Shown: positions 1-13,046 of the stretch, in pieces
Layout of the letters: every line of letters starts with the position of its first letter
Numbering within the stretch: the first letter of the stretch is position 1
From: Ophiura sarsii
Taxonomy: Eukaryota > Echinodermata > Ophiuroidea > Amphilepidida > Ophiuridae
DNA: 64,000 bases
Assembly (NCBI GenBank): GCA_035610835.1
Contig: CM069446.1
Location: 6,031,233 to 6,095,232 of the forward strand
Direction: 5' to 3'
Notes under the pieces: generated by a model
Databases searched by the model: none
What the model was told of the DNA's origin: nothing
The model's input: the letters and a program-made list of their open reading frames with translations, nothing else
Translations under genes and position numbers: made by a program

Positions 1-77
1 TTACAGGCGATGGCAAATTGTACAGGTATCTTGAGATTGGTAATCCTCCGTCGGTGACGAGAAAGATGTCGGGATGA
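1..77 (+). CDS. Possible last coding exon of an unidentified plus-strand gene
   Basis: After TTACAG at 1-6 there is an open frame reading DGKLYRYLEIGNPPSVTRKM then SG and TGA at 75-77. Composition and codon use look protein-like, and the GC content is higher than in the following kilobases. If real, it is the C-terminus of a gene lying left of the window and convergent with HLCS. I do not recognise the protein. The open stretch is short, so chance is possible. Confidence 0.35.
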   Translation, partial: TGDGKLYRYLEIGNPPSVTRKMSG

Positions 78-1508
78 TTTTCGATCAGCTTTCAAGAATG
101 GAGTAGCTTTATTTTATTCCTTGGAGTAGGCCGCTGGGGTTTTAGCTGTGTGTACAGCGTCCTATTTTGCGTATGTGGACGTGTGTAGAAGTGCAGTACT
201 AGTGGAATACTATTCAAGATTTGTACCGTGCCGGATATTATGCATACACGTACGGGGCCTTTTTATGCCCGGCGATGTTAGTGTGCTATCATCAGTAGAT
301 AGCAGTGAAAGCCGGTTGCCGCTCGGCGTAATTGGTTAGTAGCAATCGATAATGCGCTGTAATATTGGAGTAGTAGGGGCATCACAGGACGATAGCATCG
401 AATGGAAAATATGTAAATAAGATTACAGAAATAATTTTAATTTCTACTGTGTTGAAATGTTTAATGTTGATCAACGTGTGATATTACTTTAGGTTAGAGT
501 TATGTAATCTATACATAGCTAGCTGAGACAAATATACCTCAAATATTTGTCTCATGTAGGTTATGAATTGTTATATTGTTTTGTATCCTGAAGAGAAAGA
601 CGCTGTGGTAATTAAATTGCTTAAAGATACTAGGGTGAATCGACTATTTCATAATTTAAAAATTAGAACGATTAAATAATTATTATAGGTAAAATAATAT
701 TTTCATATAGGTGACTATTTTTGACAAAAAATCAACAAGTCGTCCTTTCTGTTAGATCATAACATGAATGATTTTGGACATATTGTAACGCTATACTGCA
801 GTAATATATTAAACACCATGACAGGTACATGACATAATATCACTGCACAAGGTTGTTTGGTGTATGACCATAAAACATCATCACTGTGTATAAATCAGTC
901 AGGCCGATTACTGATTTACGTCATCAACACTAACACTACGTCACCACATCAGTTGACGGGTATCTCCCCAGCACAGCACCATATAGCTATTAAAACAAGA
1001 TTGTGTGTTATGGTATGACGTCATAGGAAACATGAACGATTTCAAGCAACCACTAGTGGCAATTATTAAAATAGTGTTTTAATTATGAAAATGAGTGTCA
1101 CATGTATTGATCAGTCAAAGAGGTTACGAGGCATTTACCTTGCCGGATAACATTTATTATGGAAATATACTTTATTATAGGAGCCTCAGACATTGACATT
1201 TAGTAGCCTAGGATTATTAGGCACACAAAAAAGACAGTCCGTGTAACATACATTTGGCCTGGAAAATAGCTTTGCTAAATGTGGGAATTTTTAAAAAATT
1301 TTATTGTTTTTTTTGCCCCCTTTTTCTTTTTTGTGCCTTTTGATTGGTCAATTTTTTTCGGACAAATAAAAAAAAAGCAGCCCAAAATTGGGATCATCGC
1401 GTCTGAGACTAGTCGCGTACATGTAGGGTTATGCGGCAAGAGTGAATCCACATTCTTATGCGTGGGTACGTATTGTGAGACATACTCTTTTTCTTCTTCT
1501 TGGCCTAG
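78..1508. other. Non-coding, no feature recognised
   Basis: AT-rich sequence with frequent stops in all frames. If the 1-77 exon is real, the first few hundred bases would be its 3' UTR. A TTTGTCTC/GAGACAAA inverted motif around 525-552 is a small hairpin. Nothing else stands out. Confidence 0.4.
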
Positions 1509-1845
1509 CTAAGGCCTTAAAAAAAGTGTTTGATTGGCCTAACATGACAAAAACAAATAGGGTAGGTCGGTCGGGATTTTTTATTTATTTTTAAATCACC
1601 TGCTTTTGGGACTTAAAATAGCCGAAAATGAAAGGCAATCAGTCAGAAACTTTAATACTTTGTTCAATTTTTATTTTATTTATTTATTTTATTTTATTTT
1701 ATTTTTTTTTACATTTTTTTAAATATTTATTTTTATTTTTATTTTTTCCTACCTCAAAATAATTTTAAAAAAATCAGGGGGTGGGCGATGTATTTGGGGT
1801 CGGTCGGGTTAGGCCAATCAAACTTCTTTTTTTTTAGGCCTAAGT
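1509..1845. mobile_element. MITE with GTTTGATTGGCCTAA inverted ends
   Basis: Left end near 1527 reads GTTTGATTGGCCTAACATG; the right end near 1813-1830 carries the complement TTAGGCCAATCAAAC. Inside, GGTCGGTCGGG and long T-rich runs repeat near both ends. A related element is at 58070-58450 and one end at 11700-11790. Confidence 0.6.
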
Positions 1846-1948
1846 CTGATTTTCATGGTATCAGAGTGAGAATGTGATATGTGATTTATTCATAAGTAGT
1901 GTTTCTATACCATCATAACCATTGAAAAACCCTAAAAATGCGGACATA

Positions 1949-2447
1949 CAGGGTGACCCAATAAAAAGTTTACCCAAAATGAAAGTGATATTTTTCCACC
2001 TCCCGGTAATTTGATATTTGTGTTTTTTATTTTATTATAAAGAATGGGTAATGGAGCATTTACCCTGAAAAAAAATATTTATTTTGGTTGGGTGGTTTTC
2101 AAGATATGGTCGATTGAACATTACTTCAGTAAAACAGACTTGTCCACGGAGGTTCACAAACCAGGTTTGGAACCGGCAATAATCGAGTTTTGATGTCTCA
2201 CTTGTGTTCAATCATGCATGCCTTTGCTCCAAGGACAAGTCTGTTTTGTTAAAGCAATGTTCAATAGACCATATCTTGAAAACCACTGAACTAAATATCT
2301 AATTTTTTCAGGGTAGATGCTCCATTACCCATTCTTTATAATAAAATACACATATATCAAATTAATAAAAAAACACAGATATCAAATTACAGGAAGTGGA
2401 AAAATATCACTTTCATTTTGGGTAAACTTTTTATTTGGTCACCCTGT
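1949..2447. mobile_element. Tc1/mariner-like MITE (CAGGGTGACC ends, TA target)
   Basis: About 500 bp. The ends CAGGGTGACCCAATAAAAAG and its complement before TATA are flanked by TA. The arms are homologous for about 200 bp (ATGGGTAATGGAGCA..., AAGATATGGTC...), so the element is almost one large palindrome. No open frame. Confidence 0.8.
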
Positions 2448-2479
2448 ATATAATCACGTAAATTACAAGAGATAAATTT

Positions 2480-3780
2480 GGGATAGGCTCCTCCTACTCT
2501 ATATATCTTGCTACCGAATACAGTATTTAATCTATCTTCTGAAGATAACATTTTATCGGAATTGAATTATAGCCAAATCTACTATCTACTGAAGATAGCC
2601 TTTTACTAAATGTAATTCTATTCTTGGGATTTCTGCTCTCCTATGAAGATAGTATTTTATTATTATAAGTTGTATTCACGTGACTTCTGCTGTCTACTGA
2701 AAATAGTAATTGTATAAATCTTACAAGCGACTTCTGCTAACGAAAATAGACCAGGTTGTATTATGCCAACTTCCACTACAATAGTAGATTTCGATTAATT
2801 TGATTGTACAGGGCGTGTCAAAACAGTGTCCCATGTGAAACATGATTTTTCTAGCCACGAAAAACTTTAAAAGTACTAAATAATCATGTTCAGCAATCTT
2901 TACGTGTCATAAAAATTTGTTTCTCTATCCATTTTGGAGCTTTCGTTATCAAATTATCGCACATCTTCTCAGGCATGTCAAATTCAGCTTTGGCCACTTT
3001 TCATGTGCATAGAACTTTTTTTATTAGAATTGTCATTCAGCGTGTAATTGAACATAATCAATGCAATCAATAATAATTTACCTACGGAATCATGTAAATA
3101 GTTTGTTGAATTTGAGCAATTATCTATTGAATATTATATCATACATATAATTGGCTTTTATTCTTTGAACTTCTAAAATTGATTGAAGGTAACATTTTGT
3201 TAGTTGACATTTTCTTGTAACGCCTGCTTTCTACTATACCGAAGATACAAATCAACATAATGTTGTGGTATTTGTCAAACTTTTGACATTCGATTAAATA
3301 TTGTATTCAACTTACTTGGAATTCGTTGACATTTTTGTTCTCTACGCCAAATGCACGCACGCTATTGGCTACTGTAGTAGTAGTTTTCTGATGCTATTAA
3401 TACGCTTCCTCGGGATCAGGTCGAACTCGGCTTAATACTCTGATCAAATCCTTTCCTCATAAGCTTTGCTGATGATAAAAGCTGACAGGTGTTTTTCCCC
3501 TTCAGATTTGCCATGTAGTAGTCTAATGAATATGACATTTTGCAGTTTGCTATCTACTGAAGATAGCAACACAAACTTCTTGATGGGTTTAGTTTCAAAG
3601 TGTTCCCAAGAGGTTTAACTTCCAATCCATCGAAGATAAATGATTTGATTATATTCTTCCCAGGTAATTCACTAACTCTCAATAAGGGACTTATCCATTG
3701 AAGATAAATGATAGACTTTTTGATTATTATTCTTCCCAGGTATTCCCTAACACTCAACAAGGGACTTATAGTCTTGATTC
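2480..3780. repeat. Degenerate repeats of a TCTACTGAAGATAG motif
   Basis: Variants of CTATCTACTGAAGATAG, itself an imperfect palindrome, recur at about 2530, 2580, 2640, 2692, 3232 and 3550, often spaced 55-60 bp. At 3634-3770 an ~85-bp unit with TTCTTCCCAGGTA and AAGGGACTTAT is present twice. Otherwise no coding signal. Confidence 0.45.
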
Positions 3781-3902
3781 AGAAGCCCGTAGACTAATCA
3801 CTTTCACTTGACCTAATACGTGCACGATGTCCAACAGTCCTCAAAATAAGTAACTGACCAGGTAATAAATATACTCTTGGGAACACTTTGAAACTAAACC
3901 CA
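3583..3902. repeat. Inverted repeat, ~28-bp arms
   Basis: GGGTTTAGTTTCAAAGTGTT at 3584 and onward is complemented by AACACTTTGAAACTAAACCC ending near 3901. The right arm abuts the start of the LINE fragment. Confidence 0.7.
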
Positions 3903-5845
3903 TTATGAAGTCACAGGGATTTCAAGAAGGGTGATAAAAGCAAACCAGAAAACTACAGGCCAGTCTCTCTTACTAGCATCATTTGTAAGATCATGGAACA
4001 TATAATCCACTCACACACAATGAAACACCTTGAAAAGCTGAATATCTTGGTTGACAGTCAACATGGATTTAGGTCCAATAGGTCAACTGTAACACAACTC
4101 ATCCAGACAGCCCACGATCTGAACACAAACCTTGGAAGAGGGCACAACTACTCACCTGCAATACTTGATTTCAGCAAAGCTTTTGACAAGGTTCCGCACG
4201 AGAGGCTGTTGACTAAGATGCACCACTATGAAATCAGAGGCCAGCTTTTACAATGGGGAAGAGGTTTCCTGAAAAACCGCACCAAACAATTAGTGTGCGA
4301 CGGAGAGACTTCCATGCCAAGAGACGTTGTATCGGGAGTCCCACAGGGCACAGTATCAGGACCACTCCTCTTCCTACTTAACATTAACGACTTGCCGAAC
4401 CAACTAGCAAGCAAAACCAGACTTTTTGCAGACGACCGTCTTATATATATACAAATGGAAATGATGATCAACATGTCAAAATCCTCCAAGAAGACTTGAA
4501 GAAGCTGGAAGAGTGGCAAGATAAGTGGAAAATGTCCTTTAACCCGTCCAAATGCGCAACAATGCGAATCACATACAAGAAGGATCCCCCAACTTCAACC
4601 TTCATCTTCTGTGGCAATGGACTCCAGCAGGTGAACTCGCATCCCTATCTAGGCGTCGAAATTGACAACAAGATGACCAGGGCTCCACACATCAAGAATG
4701 TGATCAGCAAAGCCAACAGAAGCCTTGGTTTCCTGAGACGAAACATGTGGTTTTGTACCCAAGAGGTGAAAACATGTACTTGCAACATGTTAGTCCGTCC
4801 TGTCTTGGCGTATGCATGTGAGGTATAGGACCCCTTCTCTGTTGTACACAACAACTACTTGAGATGGTACATAGATGAGCAGCAAGCTTTTGCTGTGCAG
4901 ACTACGGCAGACACAGCAGCGTCACTGACATGATGACCAAATTAGAATGGGAGACACTTGAACATAGGAGGAATAACAATAGACTGACAATGTTATACAA
5001 GATCAACAGGGGACTTGTTGGAATTGACTGCGACGAATACCTGACACCAGCAAACGAACTCAAGACACAGACAAAGAAACACACAGAAATATCAGAGAAC
5101 ATGCCAGACTGAATGCACACAAGGAATCATTCTTCATTAGCACCGTAACCCAGTGGAATAGCCTTACTGAAGCAGCTGTGAAGGCACCATCTGCTGATAA
5201 CCTTAGGAAGCACCTTTAATTTAGTTCAACATTTAGTACCAAAAACGTCGCGTCCTGCTTGCATGAGTCATCAAGTTTATTTTCGTAAAGTTGGTGCTGA
5301 TACTCGTTACTCCAAAACTATAGAACCTATATAAAAATATTAAATAATTAAGTTGTAAATAAATGTCTTCTCTTTAATTTGAGACATTGTTTACAAAGAT
5401 CGGTGAATATTTATCAACCATGCTACATTGAAAAGGATAGAACAAAGTGCAGTTTACATTTTCACACTTGAAAAGGATAGAACAAATAAAAGTGCAGTTT
5501 ACATTTGGTTTTGAACACGCAGGACAGTGTGACAGGTATGTGTTTGGGCTGCATTGATCAATTGAAGCATCCCCAATCCTCATCTTACTATCGACCCGTA
5601 GTTGTCACTATCAATTAATCAATAATCTGTCTGTTGCTAGTCCGAGGCTGCATGTATTACAAAATGTTAAAATGAAAAACGGACTTTGTTTTTGGTTTTG
5701 GGCGCATAAATCTTCACTGTAAATATCTCAAATTAAGAAGAAATTTCCGTACAACTTTATAATTCAATACTTTACATAGGAGGAGCTATAGTTTTGGAGG
5801 TGAGACCATATTTATTACCTGGTCAGTAACTTATTTTGAGGACTG
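3835..5845. mobile_element. Two inverted MITE ends enclosing a LINE fragment
   Basis: CAGTCCTCAAAATAAGTAAC at 3835 is the complement of GTTACTTATTTTGAGGACTG ending at 5845, followed inward on both sides by the CTGGTCA / TGACCAG and AATAAAT / ATTTATT stretches. These are ends of the same Tc1-like family as 51503-52068. The right arm continues inward to about 5718; the left arm is cut short at about 3872. Probably a MITE into which other repeats inserted. Confidence 0.55.
3920..5220 (+). pseudogene. Broken LINE reverse transcriptase (CR1/Jockey-like)
   Basis: Starts abruptly at FKKGDKSKPENYRPVSLTSI and runs through FRSNRSTVTQL, LDFSKAFDKVPHERL and SGVPQGTVSGPLLFLL to FADDRLIY, an altered YADD active site. 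The frame then shifts at about 4490 to KKLEEWQDKWKMSFNPSKC and HPYLGVEID, stops at 4826, and resumes as KLEWETLEHRRNNNRL and TVTQWNSLTEAAVKAPSADN to about 5218. The endonuclease and the N-terminal part are missing. A dead, 5'-truncated insertion. Confidence 0.88.
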
Positions 5846-7813
5846 TGATTCAGTTTCAGTTATATTTTTGGGGTATGTAAGCTAGGAATTGTGATACAAA
5901 CTACAGTCTTCAATGTAAACACCCTAAAATCAAATCAGATATCATGTATTGCCTAACAATGGAAAGCCAACTAAGGTGTGTCTTTCTTATACCAAATTTG
6001 ATGCAATCCCTTGTTTCAATGCTCGCCTGCTTAAGAATGTGGTGAGGTCTCTATCTCAATAGGCCAAATTCACCACTATATAATGCTCAAAAGAACAACT
6101 TCTTCCCGTCTGTTCAATGAAAGGTTACATTGAAAACTAGTGTCGAGTGAAGATATATTGACTTGTGAATACAAAATAGTGGTTAATATGTCATTCAGAT
6201 ATGGCTGAGCACAGGAACAAGTGATTGCTACAATTTTGGTATCACAAAATATAGGCGATTGAACAAAAGAATCTGAATTGTTTTTGAGGAGTTTAGTTCA
6301 TGAGCAAAAAATAGTAAAATCAAACCACAATCTTACTACTAAAATAATTGGCAAGAGGACGAGGTATTGGTATTTCTAACAGTTTGCTAAAATATAAAAC
6401 CACTTAATAAATAAAATACAACAAACATCTCATTAATAAATCTTGTTCATGTCTATACTAAACATGGATCATATTTTAATTATTATACACTTCCCATCTG
6501 ACAAAAAGAAATTCTCATGACCAACTTTTTCAATATAATTTTATTTTTAAATACTGATTATTTTCATCATTGAAGTCACACGGCAAATTTCAATACTCTG
6601 TTATTACACTGGCATGATGAATGCATAGTAAGGCATAGTTTGGCATGCATTAATTTACAAAAGGAAGTACTGAGACTTGAACATACCAAATTTACTCAAC
6701 GGTAGAGCCCAACATTTTCTGCTTTCTCTTTGAGAAAGTGGAATTTCATGAGTTTGTTTCCAATATTTTCAATAAAAAAATATGTAAGCAAATAGTTTTG
6801 CCAAATATTTCATGTAAATTAATGTTTGCCTCGGTCTAAACACTTAGAAAATACAATAAAAGAAATGCTTATCCTTGGTGGAGGTGTGTTTAGCTCAAAT
6901 TGAAAACTGAAGAAGGAACAAGTTTAAATTACAAACCAGAATTTAAACTTACAAAGCAGAAAACTTTGGGCTCTGCTTAATGAATGGTTAAAAAAAGATC
7001 AAAAGATTATAAAATACTGAGCTGATGATACAAAGACTTGGTCTAAATCTACTAATTGAAGCCTATTGAATGAACTAATCCTACAAAAGACTTGGTCTTA
7101 ATCTACTAATTTAAGCTAATTGAATGAACTAATCCTACCTTTAATTGTTTTAACTAAAGCAATATAATGCTTATTACACTGGGCATAACTTTCTGCCGTT
7201 GCCAATGAACACAATTGACAATTAACGGATCCGCTATTTGGGAGGAAAGCCTCGAACTGGAATCAGATTGAAGTACAGTTTTGCATCATTTCACTATGTC
7301 TCACTGCATGAGCAGTCATATTGTACAGAGAGAGTCAAACTAGTTACATGTTATGGAATAGTCCCATTCAATGCGGTACCATTTTGATGCTCTCCTCAGA
7401 AATTTTACTATAATTTGCGCCTTCAGATCCGATGCAATGTTTACATGTTTACATTCTTTGTTTTGCTTTGATTATGCGACATCGATGTTTACACCTATCA
7501 ATGCCAAGAAGGTGCAAATTATAAATACTTAGGTCTATATAATAATGAACAAGGGAATCCTTCCAAATTATTTTGATGGGTTCAATTTTTGTTGTTGAAT
7601 ATTTAGAGGTACACATTATCATCTATCATACTCATCATCCTTCTGCTGCAGACTAGCCGACCACAATATCTCTCTATGCATAACAGCATGGCGGTCTTTA
7701 GCGAGACAATTTTTCAGTCTTGAATTATGCCTTCATTGTCCCTTAATAAAATGTTGTATAAATACATACACCAACCCACCTGGAACCAAGAAGACCAACC
7801 TAATGGGCATAAC
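5846..7813. other. Non-coding; small tandem duplication at 7018-7135
   Basis: No gene seen. At 7018-7135 a ~57-bp unit (AAGACTTGGTCT, ATCTACTAATT, TTGAATGAACTAATCCTAC) occurs twice. GGAATAGTCCCATT with a following GGTACCA recurs at 7357 and 11895, marking a dispersed repeat. Confidence 0.4.
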
Positions 7814-8320
7814 ATACACCTAGCACATAAAGTCCCTGCTCAGGTGCTTTGAGGTTGACTAATTCAAAATATATAATCGGTAGGTATAGGAATCATTGAT
7901 TTGTGTGTGATAACTGTGTGCTATCTGAACGTGACAGATGAATGGGTCTTTAGTGATAACCGCAATGTGCGGGACAAAGGGTGTATCTGGCTGTGAAGAA
8001 TACAAGTCTTAGCTGATAAGCTGTGAGTTTTTCAGTGCGTAAATCCATAGACGGGTAAAACATTGATTTTTACCGTCTATGGTAAATCACACACAAATCA
8101 ATGATTTCCTATACCTAGTGCCACTTTTCTGTTGCATCCGCGGTCATTGAAATCGACATAACTTTAAAAGTATCCATTCGATTTTGTTGAATGAGGTATC
8201 AAACTGCGGAGAAGAAATTTGCTCATTTAATGTATATCTCAGATTTTTGGTACCGATTATATATTTTGAATAAGTCAACCTCAAAGCACCTGAGCAGGGA
8301 CTTTATGTGCTAGGTGTACA
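7814..8320. mobile_element. Non-autonomous element with ~65-bp inverted ends
   Basis: Left arm TACACCTAGCACATAAAGTC...GAGGTTGACT with AAAATATATAATCGGTA; right arm is its complement ending TTTATGTGCTAGGTGTA at 8320. A second inner pair (CATTGATTTGTGTGTGA / TCACACACAAATCAATG) and a PyATAGACGG hairpin lie inside. Confidence 0.8.
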
Positions 8321-8984
8321 TTCAGTTGTAATTTATTTTATGTTGCTTGAGTGGACTATGAAACAATAATTGCTTATAGCTACTTGGTAGATCAAACGAC
8401 AAGTCGTGAGTTGAATTAAAGTCAACTGCAGTGACTCAGGCCTATAAACAAACTGATGCGACCTGTTCCAACTTTTGGCAAGTTGCCTGAAGTCGCCGCT
8501 GACTAAAATGGAAGAAATTACATAAAACACGTCATCGGGAACAACCAGGATCGCAAAGCGACCTCTGTGCCCTGATTTGCTCAGTCCAGGATCGCAAAGC
8601 GACCTTATGCACTGATTTTATCAGTCAAGTTTTAAATATAGAGTTCCCACACAAAAGGTTTGCTATTTGCTTTAAGATGCGTTGCCTCCACAAAAACAAC
8701 ATCTGTGAAATCTAAATTCTCAAATGCATCTCAAATATCAGACGTTCCCAATTTCTACAAACATGAGGCCTTTTTAGGCTGATTTTCCCCTATAGTTTTA
8801 GAAACCATTATTATGACATGCCTCCTATACTACTCTATACAATCACAATCCTGAAATTTCATAAACAACTGTAAATCATTTAATTAAAATAAAAGCAAAA
8901 ACATATGAACCAGCGGACACACATATATTTTGAGACTTTTAAAGCCAAATTAAGAAACTATTATAATACTGACCAAAATGGGTT

Positions 8985-9122
8985 TATCCTTGGTGTAAGA
9001 CAGCGCAAAACTAAACTAGTACAGTACCAAATCCTCTATTGAGGGATTAAAGGATTATACAGCTTTAATCCGTAATAGATCTGGACACTAGTCTAACTTA
9101 TAAATATCTTACACCAAGGATA
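8985..9122. mobile_element. Small MITE, 16-bp inverted ends
   Basis: TATCCTTGGTGTAAGA at 8985-9000 is exactly complemented at 9107-9122. About 138 bp. Confidence 0.65.
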
Positions 9123-9207
9123 CACTCAAAAATGAAAGAACGTTTTAAACAATAATAGTAACAATGATTCAGTGACATACACACATTAGTCATTTGTTCA
9201 ATTTATA

Positions 9208-9448
9208 CTTTCCACACGGCAGTCGTCTGCAGACAACAGTTCCAAAATGTCACAAAATGTTTCAAAAATGTCAACATTATTGAATTTCATAACCATATTT
9301 GGAATCACTATGAGAAATGCATTGAAATAAGTATAAACATGCCTAGTATTGGTCCAGTAATTCTTGAGATAAGACTTTGAAAGTTGCAAAAGGTTTCTGA
9401 AAATCTGTTTTGTATATGATAAAACTAAGAGCCGTGTGGAAAGTGTTA
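9208..9448. mobile_element. TTAA-type MITE (CACTTTCCAC ends), copy 1
   Basis: ACTTTCCACACGGCAGTCGT at the left and GTGTGGAAAGTGTTA at the right. Internal ATGTCAAAATTATTGAATT-like text is shared with 23247, 34603 and 62815. The TTAA target is decayed in this copy. Confidence 0.7.
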
Positions 9449-9597
9449 GTGTAGACTATCGGAACAAATGTAGGAAAATATAAAATGCAGCACGATTATG
9501 GAAAGCAGTATGGCGAACTATTGGTGGGTTTGGAACTGTCGTAAAGAGATATACTGGTAAAAAGGTTCTGTCAGCGAAATAAACTGGGTGCTATTTC

Positions 9598-9917
9598 CAG
9601 GGATGCAAGTGGGTGATTGATCAATTTCCTGAACTTTTTACGCGAGCTTGGCCAGATGGCCCAAGCATTTGCACGCGGTGTCAAAATTTTATAGGGGCTT
9701 GTCTGGAGAATAGGATATAGAGTATCACCCCCCTAAAAAAACATGTTTGACTCTTTTTATGCTGAAATATCATCATCATCCGATTCCGGAAATGCAAAAA
9801 AAATAAAAATAAAAAATAAAAAATCTTTCTTTTTTCCTTCTTCCAAAAATCCGGAATTCTTTTTTTTATGGCCAAATTTCCGGAATTCCGGAAATTTCCG
9901 GAAGTCTTGCATCCCTG
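9598..9917. mobile_element. hAT-like MITE with CAGGGATGCAAG ends
   Basis: CAGGGATGCAAG at 9598 and CTTGCATCCCTG ending at 9917, with TATTTC on both flanks (6 bp identical). Inside are TTCCGGAATTCCGGAAATTT-type palindromes and A-rich runs. Confidence 0.65.
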
Positions 9918-10129
9918 TATTTCCCAGGGGGGAGGGGGGTGGAGAGTAGGTACTCAAAAACGGGGGCGTGGCACTGGAGGTTTGAAACCCTCACTAGAGT
10001 ATGTAATAATCTAGGATGGTTGGGTAACTTACTCTACCTAAGGGTCACTGTTGTAGGAACAATGCTTTTGTAATGCATGCTGTCCTTGCTATGTACCACA
10101 TTTTTCCTACAGGTATATTAAGGTAGAGG

Positions 10130-10740
10130 TGGCCGAGATGTCTAGCGTGCTGTACTGCGGGCCAGGTGTTTCCATCATCAATCATAGAGTTCCTATCGTG
10201 GGGTTCCTATCGGGGTTCCTGAAAAAGTTCCTATCTATCGTTGTCAAAAATTCCTAGTCATATCTTAAAGTTTTATTAGGTTAGTCATCAAATTCTATTT
10301 GAATGGCTTCCGGTGAGAATTGGATGTAATTGTAGGGGTGCTCCTTTAACCCATTATAATATAATAACACGGCATTTATATAGCGCCTTTGCCAAAGGAT
10401 ACAAAGCGCTGTAATTTCGCTGCTGGTGAATCATCAGAATCAGATCGCATCAACTAGGGTGCAGCCCGTAGCGCAAACCCTATCCGCACTTGGATTGTAA
10501 CATCCACCATTTTTCAATGCAGCTCCCCAAATACCATTGGGTCAAGGAAGTTTTTTGATAACCGAAACAACTGATCACTGATTTTGAAAGCAGGAGGAAA
10601 CCGGAGAACCCGGAGAAAACCTGCGAAGCGTGTCCTGGATCGTGATAAACCAAATGCACATAAAGCCCGCGGTCGTGCACAGAATTGACCCGGGTATCAT
10701 TGGTGCAAGGCGAGAGAACAGTCCGCTGCGCCAACACGTT
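10130..10740. repeat. tRNA-related SINE-like and LINE-tail-like repeats
   Basis: 10130-10165 reads GGTGGCCGAGATGTCTAGCG, like a Ser/Leu tRNA A-box region. From 10372, GCATTTATATAGCGCCTTTG and ACAAAGCGCTGTAA resemble the 3' region seen near other LINE ends here (19110-19160). At 10588-10622 AGGAGGAAACCGGAGAACCC is a motif common in dispersed animal repeats. No protein coding seen. Confidence 0.45.
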
Positions 10741-12391
10741 CCCCATTTACTATGTACAATATTCATACATACATACATACAGTGAATGATCAGTTCAGTC
10801 ACATAAAGTTGTTGGTCCTATGTAATCAGACACTTCACCCTGATCATGTTAAAAGTTTCAGACCTAATTGTAGAGATAAGGGATTATCCGATTATCCCAG
10901 GTCCGATACTCAAACAAACACTCATCCTCTAGGTTTCAGTATAGCTTGAAAGGAGCGCAATAGGAGTTATAAGCACTAAGCACTAACACAACTGGTTTTC
11001 CCATGAAGGAAATGGGCACAATATGGTTTGATATGCATTTACCTGTGTAGTTCAGACATACACTATACTAACATTGGACTGCAACAAGTTATATCTCAAA
11101 TACATACAATTTTATATTTGAAAAGCGTACAACGTTTCAACAATGTCAAGATTATCATAATTGATCATTTAATGCAAATAGAAAATTATGATTATATTAA
11201 ACAAACATGAATAACAGAGCCATCATAGATCGGGGACACCGTCCGTCCGGGTTAAGCATCTTCTTGTCATTTAATTACTATCAGCAAACAGGTTTATTCA
11301 AGTGCACAGATTATAATTGCATACCACACTTAGTTACAATGTTCTTTGCATATGTTTGATTACAAATATTAAACCTGGCAATACGCTTAAAACTTACATC
11401 AATCAATTGATATACATACGGACATCACAGCACAAAGATTGTATTACATGATTATGTAGGGCCGGGTTAATCCACAGGCTATGAATGAAGACAGTTATAG
11501 AGTCTTTGCACAAACCACCAATAGGCCTACACATTTTGTTTGTTTGATTATCCTCGTCCACCCGATCGTCTAAATCCTTACACATTTTAGTCGAAAATCA
11601 CAAATGTATTCCCTTGATTTTTTTTTAAGTGTTTAGAAAATTAAAATCTCATTTTACTTTTGGTACCTGAAAAAGAGCAAGGGAGAAAAAAACCCACAAA
11701 AAACAAAAAAAACTTTTCCCGACTGACCGACTTAACTTTTGAAAGTGATCTATGGACAATCAAACAATTTATTTTTATTGGCCTTAGCAGGTCCATCCTA
11801 ATTGAATGAAAGTGTTACATAATGTTACAATGTCTCACCGCCTCACCAGTCATATCGTGTGCAGGGAAACTTGGAACTATTTAGAAAATGTTATGGAATA
11901 GTCCCATTTATTGTGGTACCAATTCGAGACTCTCTGCACTATAAATGGCGGAACGGTGCAAAGTGCAGTAGTATGTAAATGCAATGTACATTCGAGGCTG
12001 AGAGTGAACATTTTTACACACCGAAATACACGGCTTATCGTGTTTTATGATACACATGATTATGACTTAATGATCTGATACAAGTGCTTTTTGTTGCAGT
12101 TGCTTAATATAATGTACAGGATAATAGAGAGATATCACGTTTTGGATTAGCTACCATTATTGTGGGACCATAACAGTTTTTGCTACATGGTTCAGACACA
12201 CAACTCTCTTCATTCATCTGAATGACAAACAAATTAGTTTATCTGTTACTCAAAATGTTATGATTACTTTATTAATGTACATACAAAGAGATATTTGAAC
12301 AGAGTTTAGTGTTCCCTTTAAAATGGCTGCAAGTCCAAAACACATGGGGCCGTATTCTTGTACTAAAAGCGGGTTTAACTTTAAACCATGA
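10741..12391. other. Non-coding, decayed repeats
   Basis: A short ATAC microsatellite at 10767-10781. One end of the GTTTGATTG/GTCGGTC family lies at 11700-11790 and the GGAATAGTCCCATT repeat at 11895. No gene recognised. Confidence 0.4.
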
Positions 12392-12604
12392 CTATAGTTC
12401 ACTCAGTTCCAAATTGGCGAGAAAACATCTTTTTTTATATATCCGTGCGCAAAAGTAATCCAAGAGTATAAGCGTGATTTTGGCATACGCAAGAGTCACA
12501 CATACAATGAAACTGCGACATGCAAGCGTTTGGCGCGTGAGGCTCTACTGAATTCATTCACTGCTGTAAACAGGTTTCGTCAATTTGGAACTGACTGAAC
12601 TATA
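12392..12604. mobile_element. MITE, CTATAGTTTAATCAGTTCC family, copy 1
   Basis: Left end CTATAGTTCACTCAGTTCCA, then AATTGGCGA; right end CAATTTGGAACTGACTGAAC, then TATA. The internal region is rich in GCGCAAAAGTAATCCAAG, shared by all copies. Confidence 0.8.
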
Positions 12605-13046
12605 ACTATACTAATGTCTAAATGAAATGTGAGCTTATCTTTTAAACAGAACCTGGTTTTCAACTCTGCAAATCTCGTCCCCAGAATGGTCGGGCGTTCA
12701 CTGCATACAGGTGTTCAAGGTAAATGGGTTATAATAGATATCGACCGAATTCCTCAAATGCATGTGTATTTTTAAGGCAACGTGATCTGCACGTCAGCTT
12801 TCACCCAGCACGGTTGAGTAATCATTCAAGGCGTTCGATTGGAGCTTAGTTAAACGATAAGTTTAACGTATGTTTGGCTTAAAACCATGTTTAAATACGT
12901 ACAAGAATACGCTCCATGATCTCTCTATTGTTAATTAATGTGCGTTATAATTTATACAGCCTTTTACATGTAATTATTCTTGTCTGAAGTGTTATATAGT
13001 AAGAGCCCAACAAATATGTCGCCATATTACTGAATGTTTCAAAAGA

